From UBA6522 sp965221035 (GTDB lineage Bacteria; Pseudomonadota; Gammaproteobacteria; Steroidobacterales; Rariloculaceae): 64,000 bases of DNA. Under the pieces are notes generated by a model that saw only the letters and a program-made list of their open reading frames with translations, was not told the origin of the DNA and ran no database searches. Below, in pieces: positions 17,413 through 27,044 of this stretch. Position 1 is the stretch's first letter, and each line of letters opens with the position of its first letter. Made by a program: the position numbers and the translations under genes. Location of the stretch: positions 1,054,001 through 1,118,000 of the forward strand of contig OZ244860.1 in NCBI GenBank assembly GCA_965221035.1. The letters run 5' to 3'.

Positions 17413-19413
17413 ATGACCGCCAAACGCAACATTCTCGTTACCAGCGCGCTGCCCTACGCCAGCGGACCGCTGCACCTCGGGCACCTGGTGGAATACACGC
17501 AGACCGACATCTGGGCGCGGTTTCAGCGCATGCGCGGCCACCGCTGCATCTACATCTGCGCCAGCGACGCCCACGGTACGCCGACCATGCTGCGGGCCGA
17601 CGAGGCGGGGGTCGCTCCCGAGGCGCTGGTGGCCGACGTGGCCGAAGGACACCGCAAGGACTTCGAGCGATTCCGCATCAGCGTCGACAACTACCAGACC
17701 ACCCACTCGGCGGAGAACCTGGAACTGACGACGGAGATGTATCGCCGCCTCAAGGAAAACGGATACATCGACCGGCGGTTCATTACTCAGGCTTACGATG
17801 AGCGCAAGCGCATGTTCCTGCCGGACCGTTATGTGCGTGGCGAGTGTCCCTCCTGCGGCGCGCCGGATCAATACGGCGACTCCTGCGAGATTTGCGGCGC
17901 CACCTACGCGCCGATGGATCTCAAGAACCCGGTTTCCGTGGTTTCGGGCACCACGCCCTCGCTGCGCGAGTCGGAGCATTTCTTCTTCCGCCTGAGCGCG
18001 TTCGAAGAGGAACTGCGGGAATGGGTGCCGGCACACGTCGACGCGTCCATGGTGAAAAAGCTCGACGAATGGTTCCGTTCCGGGCTCAAGGACTGGGACA
18101 TTTCCCGTGACGAGCCCTACTTCGGCTTCGAAATCCCGGGCGAGAAGGGCAAGTACTTCTATGTCTGGTTTGACGCACCCATCGGGTACATGGCCAGTTT
18201 TCTTCAACTGTGCAGGCGCGCCGATTCGGGACTTGCGTTCGACGAATACTGGTGCGAAGACGAGTCCACCGAGCTGTATCATTTCATCGGCAAGGACATC
18301 GTCTACTTCCATACCCTGTTCTGGCCCTCGGTGCTCAGCGGGGCGGGATACCGGAAACCCTCCGGCGTCTTCGTGCACGGATTTCTCACCGTGGACGGCA
18401 AGAAGATGTCCAAGCGCAGGGGGACTTTCATCATGGCCTCGACCTACGCCGAGCATCTGGACCCGGACTACCTGCGTTACTACTTCGCCGCCAAGCTCAA
18501 TGCCTCGGCGGACGACATCGACCTGAACCTGGACGATTTCATCGCCCGGCTGAATTCGGATCTCGTCGGCAAGGTGGTCAACATCGCCAGCCGTTGCGCG
18601 GGATTCATCGACCGGCATAACGGAGGGCTTCTCGGCGGCACACTCCACAACGAGGCGCTTCACCGTAATTTTTCCGAAGCCGGGGCGCAGATCGCGGCCG
18701 ATTACGAACAGCGCAACTACGCCGGCGCCCTCAAGCGCATCATCGGCCTCGCCGATCAGGCCAACCGCTACATCGACGACGAGAAACCGTGGGTTCTTGC
18801 CAAGGATCCACAACAGGAGCGACGCGTGGTCGAAGTGTGCACACAGGGCATCAACCTGTTTCGCACCTTGATGGTCTACCTCAAGCCCGTCGTCCCGGGG
18901 CTTGCGGAACGGGCCGAATCGTTCCTGAATGCAGGTCCGCTCGCCTGGAGCGACGCGTCCACCCCGCTGCTCGTCCACCGCGTTTGCAAGTTCAAGAGCT
19001 TGTTGGAGCGCGTTCCACCCAAGGAGGTTCAAGCCATGGTTGAAGAAAGCCGATCCGGTCCTGACACACCCCGACCCGAATACAAGGAGGAGATCGATAT
19101 CGAGCTGTTTTCCCAGGTCGATCTGCGCATCGCCCGGGTCGTCCAGGCAAATCACGTGGACGGCGCGGACAGGCTCCTAGAGTTGCGGCTGGACCTGGGC
19201 GGAGACGAGCGGGTGGTCTTCGCGGGCATTCGCTCCGCCTATCGCCCCGAGGATCTGGCCGGACGGATGGTGGTGGTGGTCGCCAACCTGAAACCTCGAA
19301 AGATGCGCTTCGGCACCTCGCAAGGCATGATATTGGCCAGCGGCCCGGGGGGGAGCGACATCTTTCTGCTGAGTCCGGACAGCGGCGCCAAACCCGGCAT
19401 GAAGGTCACCTGA
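17413..19413 (+). CDS. metG: Methionyl-tRNA synthetase
   Basis: The 666-residue class I synthetase has HLGH in PLHLGHLVEY at the N-terminus and a zinc-binding knuckle with two CxxC pairs at about residues 144-160 (CPSC, CEIC). KMSKR is at about residues 332-336. A C-terminal EMAP/Trbp111-like tRNA-binding domain is present at about residues 560-666 and mediates dimerisation, so this is the long E. coli-like form. It is followed 21 bp later by rsxA. Confidence 0.97.
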   Translation: MTAKRNILVTSALPYASGPLHLGHLVEYTQTDIWARFQRMRGHRCIYICASDAHGTPTMLRADEAGVAPEALVADVAEGHRKDFERFRISVDNYQTTHSAENLELTTEMYRRLKENGYIDRRFITQAYDERKRMFLPDRYVRGECPSCGAPDQYGDSCEICGATYAPMDLKNPVSVVSGTTPSLRESEHFFFRLSAFEEELREWVPAHVDASMVKKLDEWFRSGLKDWDISRDEPYFGFEIPGEKGKYFYVWFDAPIGYMASFLQLCRRADSGLAFDEYWCEDESTELYHFIGKDIVYFHTLFWPSVLSGAGYRKPSGVFVHGFLTVDGKKMSKRRGTFIMASTYAEHLDPDYLRYYFAAKLNASADDIDLNLDDFIARLNSDLVGKVVNIASRCAGFIDRHNGGLLGGTLHNEALHRNFSEAGAQIAADYEQRNYAGALKRIIGLADQANRYIDDEKPWVLAKDPQQERRVVEVCTQGINLFRTLMVYLKPVVPGLAERAESFLNAGPLAWSDASTPLLVHRVCKFKSLLERVPPKEVQAMVEESRSGPDTPRPEYKEEIDIELFSQVDLRIARVVQANHVDGADRLLELRLDLGGDERVVFAGIRSAYRPEDLAGRMVVVVANLKPRKMRFGTSQGMILASGPGGSDIFLLSPDSGAKPGMKVT

Positions 19414-19434
19414 GCAAAAGGTCGCCTGAACGAC

Positions 19435-20016
19435 ATGACGGAACTGTTGGTCATTATCTTCTCGGCCGCCCTGGTCAACAATTTCGTATTGGTTCAATTT
19501 CTCGGGCTTTGCCCGTTTCTCGGCGCCTCCCGAAAACTTGAGGGCGCCCTGGGGATGGGACTGGCCACGGGCCTGGTGCTGACACTGGCATCCGCCCTGA
19601 GTTACCTGGTGGAGCGGTTCGTACTGATACCCTTCGACGTTGGCCACCTGCGCCTGGTGTCGTTCATCCTGGTCATCGGCGCAGCCGTGCAATTCACCGA
19701 ACTGGTGTTGAGCCGCGCCTTTCCCCTGCTGCACAAGGTCCTCGGCATCTACATTCCGCTGATCGCCAGCAATTGCGCCGTGCTCGGCGTGGCGCTGCTG
19801 AACTCCAACGCCAGCCGCAGCCTGGCGACCGCGATTTTCTACGGCGCGGGCGCGGCGCTGGGTTTCGGTATCGTCCTGGTGCTGTTGAGCAGTCTGCGCG
19901 AACGCCTGGAAGACGAGGATGTGCCGGCTCCGTTTCGAGGGTCGGCGATCACGCTGGTCACCGCCGGCATCCTGTCGCTGGCGTTTTTCGGATTCAGCGG
20001 ATTCTCCCGCGTCTAG
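19435..20016 (+). CDS. rsxA: Electron transport complex subunit RsxA/RnfA
   Basis: This 193-residue polytopic membrane subunit of the Rsx/Rnf ion-pumping ferredoxin:NAD oxidoreductase shows about six hydrophobic helices. It carries the conserved NNFVLVQFLGLCPFLG and IASNCAVLG segments; their cysteines hold the intramembrane iron-sulfur centre shared with RsxE. It is the first gene of a full rsxABCDGE operon and probably follows its own or the metG transcript. Confidence 0.95.
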   Translation: MTELLVIIFSAALVNNFVLVQFLGLCPFLGASRKLEGALGMGLATGLVLTLASALSYLVERFVLIPFDVGHLRLVSFILVIGAAVQFTELVLSRAFPLLHKVLGIYIPLIASNCAVLGVALLNSNASRSLATAIFYGAGAALGFGIVLVLLSSLRERLEDEDVPAPFRGSAITLVTAGILSLAFFGFSGFSRV

Positions 20017-20062
20017 TGCCCCTTCCCACCGACCATGCCGCATCAGCCGCCACGGTGAACAG

Positions 20063-20581
20063 ATGATCGCCGGCACCGTTGTCCTGTCGAGTATCGCGGT
20101 CGCCTTGGCCATCGGGCTGGTGGTGTGCGGCCGCTTGATGCCCAGGTCGAAGGATTTCGTAGTCGAGGAGGTCGAGCGGATCCTGCCGCGGATCCAGTGC
20201 GCGCAATGCGGTTACCCCGGTTGCCGTCCGTATGCTGCCGCGATCGTCTCCGAATCGGCACCGCTCAACCTGTGTCCGCCGGGAGGCCAGGAAACGGTGC
20301 GGAGGCTGGCAAGGTTACTGGGCCGCGAATCGGCCGAACCGGCAACGCCGGCGGGCGTTGCGGGAAACGCCGCCGTTTTGGCAAACCTCGACGAGGTCGC
20401 CGTCATCGACGAGAGCTTGTGTATCGGCTGCAATCTCTGCGCCCGCGCCTGCCCCGTGGACGCCATCGTGGGCGTTCAACAGATGATGCACACGGTCATT
20501 TCGGAGCACTGCACCGGATGCACCCTGTGCCTGTCACCCTGCCCGGTGGACTGTATTTCCCTGAAGCCTCGACATGTTTGA
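20063..20581 (+). CDS. rsxB: Electron transport complex subunit RsxB/RnfB
   Basis: The 172-residue ferredoxin-like subunit has an N-terminal membrane helix and a CAQCGYPGC cluster motif in the FeS/NifU-like region. Two classic 4Fe-4S motifs follow: CIGCNLCARACP and CTGCTLCLSPCP. It passes electrons from ferredoxin into the Rsx complex. The ATG at 20063 gives the standard N-terminal anchor; the longer frame overlaps rsxA. It overlaps rsxC by 8 bp. Confidence 0.95.
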   Translation: MIAGTVVLSSIAVALAIGLVVCGRLMPRSKDFVVEEVERILPRIQCAQCGYPGCRPYAAAIVSESAPLNLCPPGGQETVRRLARLLGRESAEPATPAGVAGNAAVLANLDEVAVIDESLCIGCNLCARACPVDAIVGVQQMMHTVISEHCTGCTLCLSPCPVDCISLKPRHV

Positions 20582-22094
20582 AAGCCACCTCCAGGGCAGG
20601 TTCTCAGGTGGCATCCGCATCAAGGCGCGAAAGGCATTGTCGACGGGTTCGCCCATCGTCCGGGGGCTACTGCCGCGGCGGCTGGTTGTCCCGATGGCGC
20701 AACAGTCGGGACCCGCGGCCGTTCCGGTCGTGGAGGTTGGCCAACGCGTCAAGAAGGGGGAATTGATCGGCCAACACCGGGGGCAGCGCTCGGCGGGCGT
20801 GCACGCGCCCACGTCGGGCACGGTCAGCGCCATTGGGGAGTGCGCCGCACCGACTGGCAACGGATTCACCACGTCGATTGGCGTGCAGCTGGAAAGCGAC
20901 GGCCGGCACGAGGCGGCGGCGCCCTGGGTGTGGCCCAGGGGGCGGGAAGAGCGCATCGACGCCATCCGAAATGCGGGAATCGTGGGCCTCGGCGGCGCGG
21001 TCTTTTCAACGGCGGACAAACTGCGCGGCAACGCCGGCTGCGAGCTGTTGATCCTCAACGGCGCGGAATGCGAGCCCTACATCAGCTGCGACGACATGCT
21101 GATGCGCGAACATCCGCTGGAGATCGTTCGTGGCGGCCTGGCGATGATGGACATGATCGGCGCGACCTCGACCGTGCTGGTGGTTGAGCGGGACAAGCCG
21201 GATGCCCTGGGGGCTCTGCGCGGGGCGATCGCGCAATTGGGCGATACGCGCATCAAGACTGTTCGGGTTCCCACGGTCTATCCCGCCGGCGGGGAACGCC
21301 AGTTGGTCGAGGCGCTGACCGGGCGCGAGGTACCCAGTGGAGATTATCCGCCGGCGGTCGGGTGCGTCTGCCAGAACGTCGGCACGGCGTATGCGCTGGA
21401 TCGCCTCATCCGCCGCGGGGAACCGCTGACCAGCCGCATCGTCACCGTCGCCGGCAACGGTGTCGCCAACCCGGCCAACGTGGAGGTCCCCATCGGCACG
21501 CCGGTTCGTGACCTGATCGAGTTCTGCGGCGGTTATCGGGGCCGAGTGACACGTCTGATCCTCGGCGGAAACATGATGGGTTACACGCTTCCCGGCGACG
21601 ACGTGCCCATCACCAAGGCGGGCAACTGCGTCGTCGCGGCCTGTTCGGACGAGGTCCGGGAATCCACTCTTGAGTGGCCGTGCATCCGTTGCGGCGACTG
21701 CGCCGACGCATGTCCTTCCCGGCTGCTGCCCCAGGCGCTCTTGCGGGCATCCGCGGTCGATGACTTCGACCGGCTCGGCACGTTGGGCCTGAACGACTGC
21801 ATCGAGTGTGGCTGCTGCGACATCGCGTGTCCCAGCCATATTGCGCTGACCCAACGATTCAGACTGGCAAAGCGGGCACGGTTGGCGGCATTGAGACGCA
21901 CCGAAATGGCTGACCAGGCCGACCGTCGCCACCGGCGAAAACTCGCCCGCCTGGCGGCGCAGGCCGAGACCAGCCGACGGCAACAGGACGATCTGATCGC
22001 CGCGATCGGTGGGAACGACGACCCCAGGGCGATGGTTGAAGCCGCGGTGACGCGCGCGGCAAGGCGCCGCGACGATGGCGAGCCGACCCGCTGA
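20574..22094 (+). CDS. rsxC: Electron transport complex subunit RsxC/RnfC
   Basis: The 506-residue soluble subunit binds NADH and FMN through its central SLBB/Nqo1-like domain. Two 4Fe-4S motifs lie at about residues 365-420 (CIRCGDCADACP and CIECGCCDIACP). The C-terminus ends in a charged Arg/Ala-rich helix and lacks the long alanine-rich repeat tail of E. coli RsxC. It overlaps rsxB by 8 bp and touches rsxD as TGATG. Confidence 0.95.
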   Translation: MFESHLQGRFSGGIRIKARKALSTGSPIVRGLLPRRLVVPMAQQSGPAAVPVVEVGQRVKKGELIGQHRGQRSAGVHAPTSGTVSAIGECAAPTGNGFTTSIGVQLESDGRHEAAAPWVWPRGREERIDAIRNAGIVGLGGAVFSTADKLRGNAGCELLILNGAECEPYISCDDMLMREHPLEIVRGGLAMMDMIGATSTVLVVERDKPDALGALRGAIAQLGDTRIKTVRVPTVYPAGGERQLVEALTGREVPSGDYPPAVGCVCQNVGTAYALDRLIRRGEPLTSRIVTVAGNGVANPANVEVPIGTPVRDLIEFCGGYRGRVTRLILGGNMMGYTLPGDDVPITKAGNCVVAACSDEVRESTLEWPCIRCGDCADACPSRLLPQALLRASAVDDFDRLGTLGLNDCIECGCCDIACPSHIALTQRFRLAKRARLAALRRTEMADQADRRHRRKLARLAAQAETSRRQQDDLIAAIGGNDDPRAMVEAAVTRAARRRDDGEPTR

Positions 22095-23131
22095 TGCAGT
22101 TCGAACTGAAACAGCCGCCGCACGCGGTTCCCGCCACCAGCGTTCCGAAGGTGATGCGCCATGTGATCTATGCGCTCGTGCCCGCGGCGATGGCCCACGT
22201 GTGGTTCTTCGGCTGGGGCATCTGGATCAACGCGCTGATCGCCGCCTGCGCGGCCCTCGGGGCGGAAGCGCTCATGCTCAGGCTTCGGGCAAGACCCGTA
22301 ATGCCTTCCCTGCTGGACGGTACGGCGGCGGTCACGGCAGTGCTGCTGGCGTTTGCGATTCCACCCCTGGCGCCCTGGTGGATTCCGGCGATCGGCGCCG
22401 TCGCAGCGATCGTGTTGGCCAAGCACCTGTACGGCGGACTGGGATCGAACCTGTTCAATCCCGCGATGGTGGGCTACGCGATACTGTTGATCTCCTTCCC
22501 CGTGGAAATGACCCTTTGGCTGCCGCCACGCAGCTTGGAACTGGGCCTGCAGCCGATCGGCGCCCTGGACAGCCTGCGATTCGCATTGACCGGCGCACTG
22601 CCGCAGGGCATGGCCATCGACGCGATCTCCCAGGCCACGCCGATGGACACGCTCCGTGAAGGACTGACCAACATGCAGACGCTGGAGGAAGTGCGAGCCG
22701 ACCCCCTGTTCGGCGGCATGGGCGGCCTGGGTTGGGAGTGGATCAACGGACTGATCGCCCTGGGCGGGATCTACCTGCTGTTTCGCGGCATCATCCGCTG
22801 GCACATCCCGGCCTCGATGCTGGTGTCCTTGATTCTTGTCGCGGCGGTCTTCCACGCGCTGGACGCCGACCGGCACGCATCGGCAGGCTTTCATCTCCTG
22901 AGCGGCGCGAGCCTGTTGGGCGCTTTCTTCATCGCCACCGATCCCGTCTCCGCGGCGACGACCCGCCGCGGCCGGCTGATTTACGGCGCGGGGATCGGCA
23001 TACTCACGTACGCGATCCGCACTTGGGGCGGCTACCCCGACGGGGTCGCTTTCGCGGTGTTGCTGATGAACGCGACGGTCCCCCTGCTGGACCGCTACAC
23101 CCGACCGAGAATCTATGGCCGAACACGATAG
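22094..23131 (+). CDS. rsxD: Electron transport complex subunit RsxD/RnfD
   Basis: This 345-residue membrane subunit is related to NqrB. The conserved SNLFNPAMVGY segment lies at about residues 118-128. The Thr in SQATPMD (Thr182) corresponds to the residue that covalently carries FMN in characterised RnfD. Nine to ten hydrophobic helices are apparent. It overlaps rsxG by 17 bp. Confidence 0.94.
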   Translation: MQFELKQPPHAVPATSVPKVMRHVIYALVPAAMAHVWFFGWGIWINALIAACAALGAEALMLRLRARPVMPSLLDGTAAVTAVLLAFAIPPLAPWWIPAIGAVAAIVLAKHLYGGLGSNLFNPAMVGYAILLISFPVEMTLWLPPRSLELGLQPIGALDSLRFALTGALPQGMAIDAISQATPMDTLREGLTNMQTLEEVRADPLFGGMGGLGWEWINGLIALGGIYLLFRGIIRWHIPASMLVSLILVAAVFHALDADRHASAGFHLLSGASLLGAFFIATDPVSAATTRRGRLIYGAGIGILTYAIRTWGGYPDGVAFAVLLMNATVPLLDRYTRPRIYGRTR

Positions 23132-23798
23132 TCAGGGCCTGCGCGCCATCCTTGCGGTTGCCGTGATCGCCTTGGGCGCGACCGGGATCATCTCCGCCAC
23201 CCACCGGATCAGCGCCGAGCGGATCGAACGCAACATGGCCGAACGGTTGCTGGGATCGCTCCACGAGGTCGTGGACCCTACCCTGTATGACAACGACCTT
23301 GTGCGGTCACAAGTCCTGGTCACGGAGCCCGACCTTCTCGGCACGACGGATCCCGTGCGGGTGTTTCTCGCTACCAGGAACGGCGAACCGGCCGCGGCGA
23401 TCATCGCTGCAGTCGCCCCGCGGGGCTACAACGGCCCCATCCGCCTCCTTGTGGGGGTCGATGCCGCGGGCGTGGTCCAGGGCGTGCGCGTCACGGCCCA
23501 CAGGGAAACGCCGGGACTGGGAGACCCGATAGAGCATACGATTTCAGACTGGATCGAGGGATTCGAAGGCACCAGCCTGGCGGACCCGCCGCTGCCTCAG
23601 TGGGCGGTCACCGTCGACGGCGGTCGTTTCGACGCCTTCACCGGCGCGACCGTGACCCCCCGCGCCGTGGTCCAGGCCGTACGGGACGCCCTCATCTACC
23701 TGGACGGGCACCAGACCGAACTGTTCGAGCGCGCCGCCTTCGCCAATGATGACAGCGACGGCACGGATCCGGAACCGTCTCAGGGAGCTCTGCCGTGA
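23115..23798 (+). CDS. rsxG: Electron transport complex subunit RsxG/RnfG
   Basis: The 227-residue protein has one N-terminal membrane helix and a periplasmic FMN-binding domain. The covalent flavinylation motif TGAT is seen as FDAFTGATVTPRAV near residue 178; its last Thr is the FMN attachment residue in the family. It overlaps rsxD by 17 bp and rsxE by 4 bp. Confidence 0.94.
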   Translation: MAEHDSQGLRAILAVAVIALGATGIISATHRISAERIERNMAERLLGSLHEVVDPTLYDNDLVRSQVLVTEPDLLGTTDPVRVFLATRNGEPAAAIIAAVAPRGYNGPIRLLVGVDAAGVVQGVRVTAHRETPGLGDPIEHTISDWIEGFEGTSLADPPLPQWAVTVDGGRFDAFTGATVTPRAVVQAVRDALIYLDGHQTELFERAAFANDDSDGTDPEPSQGALP

Positions 23799-24463
23799 AC
23801 GGCGCGGGAACGCTCTTCGCCGACAGTTTCTGGCGAAACAACGCCGCCTTCGTGCAGTTGCTTGGAATCTGTCCGCTGCTGGCCGTCACCACCACGCTGA
23901 TCAATGGCCTCGCGCTGGGGGTCGCGACCACCCTGGTACTGGTTGCGACCAATTCCGTGGTCTCGCTGATCCGTGGAGCGCTTGCGCCGAACCTCAGAAT
24001 CGTGATCTTCGTGCTGATCATCGCCTCCCTGGTGACCACGGTCGACATGCTGATCAACGCGTACTACCACGACCTGTACCGCGTGCTCGGTCTCTTCATA
24101 CCCCTGATCATTACCAACTGTGCCATCCTGGCCCAGGCGGAATCGGTGGCCAGCCGCAGCCGCATCGACCGGTCGGCGCTTTCCGGACTCGCGACCGGCC
24201 TCGGTTTCACCGCAGCCCTGGCGCTGCTGGGCGCACTGCGGGAAATCGTCGGCCACGGCACGCTGTTGTCCGGCATGCAGCTCCTGTTTGGAGAAGCCGC
24301 CCGCGACGTGTTCCTGGATTTGCCCCATGAGGGGATGCTGGCGGCCATCCTTCCGCCCGGCGCATTCTTCGGGCTCGCCGCGCTGATCGCGCTGCGCAAT
24401 TGGCTCACGGCACAAATGCGGACCGCGCCGGCGAGGGAGGCGGAGGCGCAGGCCCGGACATGA
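23795..24463 (+). CDS. rsxE: Electron transport complex subunit RsxE/RnfE
   Basis: The 222-residue membrane subunit is homologous to RsxA and forms the inverted partner in the ion-conducting core. It shows LLGICPLLAVTTTLINGL near the N-terminus and IITNCAILAQAE later, containing the conserved cysteines. The GTG start overlaps the rsxG stop as GTGA. It ends the rsx set; nth follows 16 bp later. Confidence 0.94.
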   Translation: MNGAGTLFADSFWRNNAAFVQLLGICPLLAVTTTLINGLALGVATTLVLVATNSVVSLIRGALAPNLRIVIFVLIIASLVTTVDMLINAYYHDLYRVLGLFIPLIITNCAILAQAESVASRSRIDRSALSGLATGLGFTAALALLGALREIVGHGTLLSGMQLLFGEAARDVFLDLPHEGMLAAILPPGAFFGLAALIALRNWLTAQMRTAPAREAEAQART

Positions 24464-24479
24464 ACGGAGCCCCTGCGAA

Positions 24480-25184
24480 ATGAACGCGGCCAAGCGCCGC
24501 CGGATCTACGAGCGGCTCGCCTCCGAAAATCCTGAACCGACCACGGAACTGAACTACCAGTCGCCGTTCGAGTTGCTGGTCGCGGTGATCCTTTCGGCAC
24601 AGGCGACCGACGTGGGCGTAAACAAGGCCACGGCCGGGCTCTTCAATGCCGCCAGCACCCCGGAAGCCATGCTTGCGATGGGCGAAGACGCCCTGCGGGA
24701 GCACATCAGGACTATCGGCCTGTTCAACACCAAGGCGAAGAACATCTACCGCACTTGCGCCATCCTGGTGGAGCGGCACGGAGGCGCGGTCCCGACCGAA
24801 CGAAAAGAGCTCGAAGCGCTGCCCGGCGTAGGCAGAAAGACAGCCAACGTGATCCTGAACACCGCCTTCGGAATGCCGACCATTGCCGTGGACACGCACA
24901 TCTTCCGCGTCGCCAACCGCACGGGACTGGCGCCGGGAAAGGACGTCCGGACGGTGGAAGAACGGTTGCTGCGCGTCACCCCCCGCCCCTTCAGGAACAA
25001 CGCCCATCACTGGTTGATCCTGCATGGCCGCTATGTCTGCAAGGCCCGCAAGCCGGAGTGCCCACGGTGCGTCATCGCCGACCTATGCGATTTCAAGGAG
25101 AAAACGGTGTCGACGATGACAACCGATGCTCATGTTCGTGGAAAGGCTCGTCGCCAGGCAGCAAGAACACCGCCGCGCTCATGA
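24480..25184 (+). CDS. nth: Endonuclease III
   Basis: This DNA glycosylase/AP lyase of 234 residues removes oxidised pyrimidines. The helix-hairpin-helix with the catalytic Lys is LPGVGRKTAN, the catalytic Asp is in VDTHIFRV, and the four-Cys 4Fe-4S loop (C-x6-C-x2-C-x5-C) is near residues 187-203. The C-terminal about 25 residues extend beyond the usual 211-residue length. Linkage to rsxE is conserved in gammaproteobacteria. Confidence 0.96.
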   Translation: MNAAKRRRIYERLASENPEPTTELNYQSPFELLVAVILSAQATDVGVNKATAGLFNAASTPEAMLAMGEDALREHIRTIGLFNTKAKNIYRTCAILVERHGGAVPTERKELEALPGVGRKTANVILNTAFGMPTIAVDTHIFRVANRTGLAPGKDVRTVEERLLRVTPRPFRNNAHHWLILHGRYVCKARKPECPRCVIADLCDFKEKTVSTMTTDAHVRGKARRQAARTPPRS

Positions 25185-25225
25185 TAAGATCGCCGGCGGT
25201 TGCCCCCATGCTCCCGGAGAACAAA

Positions 25226-26275
25226 ATGAAACCGTCCATGCCCGCCTGCTTGCCGGCTGTCGCGCCGCCGGCCCTGGTCGCATCGGCCATGCTTCTGTCG
25301 GTCGGTCCGGCCGACGCCCACCATTCCTTCGCGGCATCGTTCCTTGAGGATGAAATTGTTCGCGAGGGAGTGGTTGAACGATACGTCTTCAGGAATCCGC
25401 ACGTGCTGATCTACATGGACGTCACCGGCGAGGACGGCGAACAGACCGAGTGGATGGTCGAGGGCGGGTCCGCGACCGGCTTGAGGAACCGGGGCTGGTC
25501 CGCCGAAACGATTCAACCTGGTGAACTGGTCCGCATCACTGGCATGGCCGGCCGCGACGGAAAACCGATGATCTCCATGGAACACGTGGAAGTGCTCGAT
25601 CCGCAATCGCGCGCCGTGCTGCGCAACCCGTCGCTGGAACGAAACCAATACCAGGCGGCCCCGGCGGAGATCATTTCCATTCCTCTGCGTCTGGCCGATG
25701 GCCGGCCGAACCTGACCGGCGCCTGGGTGCAGGGCCGCGACGGGCCGGGTTTCAGAAACCACCGGCTGCCGCCATTCAACGAGGCCGGCGCCGCGCTTCA
25801 GGCCCAGTGGGACCCGATCAACGACCCGCAAGTGGCCTGCGAAGATCCTGGCCTGATACGCCAGGCCGGCTTCACGCCGCACCCCGTGCGCATCGAGCAA
25901 CATGACGACCGCGTGGTGATCTCCTACGAGGAATACGGCGGCGTGCGCACGATCTATTTCGACGACCGGGACCTCAGCGACGAGTACCGGCGACTGGGCC
26001 AGTCCGTGGCCCGCTACGAAGGGGACACGCTGATCATCGAGTCGACCCACATTCCGGCCAACCCCACCGGCACGCCCGGTCACTGGCTCAGCGACCGGAC
26101 CACAACCGTGGAGACCTACCGCCGCCTGGACGATCCGACCCAGGGTCCCATGGTCGAGATGGAGATGATCATTCGAGACCCGGGCTACCTCACCGAACCG
26201 TGGGAAATGGTCTGGAAGAAACTCTACCGGGAAGACTACGAGTTCATCCCCGTGGAATGCCACGCGCCGTATTGA
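25226..26275 (+). CDS. DUF6152-like exported protein
   Basis: The 349-residue protein has a signal peptide ending after GPADA and begins its mature part with HHSFAASF, the typical opening of DUF6152 proteins. The first domain (about residues 30-130) is a small beta barrel of OB or lipocalin type. The C-terminal half resembles the PQQ-associated or hypothetical extension seen in many marine proteobacteria. Function is unknown. The ATG at 25226 has GGAG 7 nt upstream and gives a clean signal peptide; 25208 is an alternative. Confidence 0.65.
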   Translation: MKPSMPACLPAVAPPALVASAMLLSVGPADAHHSFAASFLEDEIVREGVVERYVFRNPHVLIYMDVTGEDGEQTEWMVEGGSATGLRNRGWSAETIQPGELVRITGMAGRDGKPMISMEHVEVLDPQSRAVLRNPSLERNQYQAAPAEIISIPLRLADGRPNLTGAWVQGRDGPGFRNHRLPPFNEAGAALQAQWDPINDPQVACEDPGLIRQAGFTPHPVRIEQHDDRVVISYEEYGGVRTIYFDDRDLSDEYRRLGQSVARYEGDTLIIESTHIPANPTGTPGHWLSDRTTTVETYRRLDDPTQGPMVEMEMIIRDPGYLTEPWEMVWKKLYREDYEFIPVECHAPY

Positions 26276-26291
26276 TCCGTTCGTATTTCGC

Positions 26292-27044
26292 ATGACCTCG
26301 GCGAACCAGGCTGCCGACACGGCGCCGGGTCTGACCCCGGGCATCGCGGGCCGCTTCCGCGGCTTCCTGCCGGTGGTGGTGGATGTGGAGACGGGCGGTT
26401 TCAATCCGGCAACGGACGCGCTGCTCGAAATCGCCGCGATCATTCTGCGGCTGGACCAGGACGGTTGCCTTCGCCCGACGGACTCCGTCCGCCATCATGT
26501 CACACCCTTCCCCGGCGCTCGGCTCGACCCGGCCTCGCTGGAAGTGACGGGTATCGACCCCTTCCATCCTTTCCGGCTGGCGGTGGACGAAAACGAGGCG
26601 TTGCGCGGAGTGTTTGAACTGGTCCGCAAGGAAGTCAAGGCGCAAAAGTGCAACCGCGCCATTCTCGTCGGCCACAATTCCTTCTTCGACCTTCAGTTCG
26701 TCCATGCCGCGGCGGAGCGAAACAAGATCAAGCGCAACCCGTTCCACCCGTTCTCCAGCTTCGACACGGCAACGCTGGCGGGCGTCGCCCTGGGCCAGAC
26801 GGTGCTCAGCCGCGCCGTCGCCGCAGCAGGCTGGAAGTGGGACGAAAGCCAAGCCCACTCGGCGGTATACGACGCCGAGATGACCGCGAAACTGTTTTGC
26901 GAGATCGTGAACCGGTTCCGACCGGTATACGATGGCCTCGCGAATACCGAGGAGCCGGCGAAGCGGAGCCGTCAGCCCTCCCCAGCCTCCGCCTCCGTGG
27001 ACGCCGCCGCAGACTCCACCACCGTCTTGAGTTCCCCCGAGTGA
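26292..27044 (+). CDS. rnt: Ribonuclease T
   Basis: This DEDDh exonuclease of 250 residues trims tRNA and other stable RNA 3' ends. The motif I acidic pair is Asp31/Glu33 in VVDVETGGF, motif II is in GHNSFFDLQF, and motif III with the catalytic His is HSAVYDAEMTA. The C-terminal about 40 residues are a Ser/Ala-rich extension that overlaps the convergent grxD by 73 bp, so the tail may be a recent read-on. Confidence 0.94.
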   Translation: MTSANQAADTAPGLTPGIAGRFRGFLPVVVDVETGGFNPATDALLEIAAIILRLDQDGCLRPTDSVRHHVTPFPGARLDPASLEVTGIDPFHPFRLAVDENEALRGVFELVRKEVKAQKCNRAILVGHNSFFDLQFVHAAAERNKIKRNPFHPFSSFDTATLAGVALGQTVLSRAVAAAGWKWDESQAHSAVYDAEMTAKLFCEIVNRFRPVYDGLANTEEPAKRSRQPSPASASVDAAADSTTVLSSPE

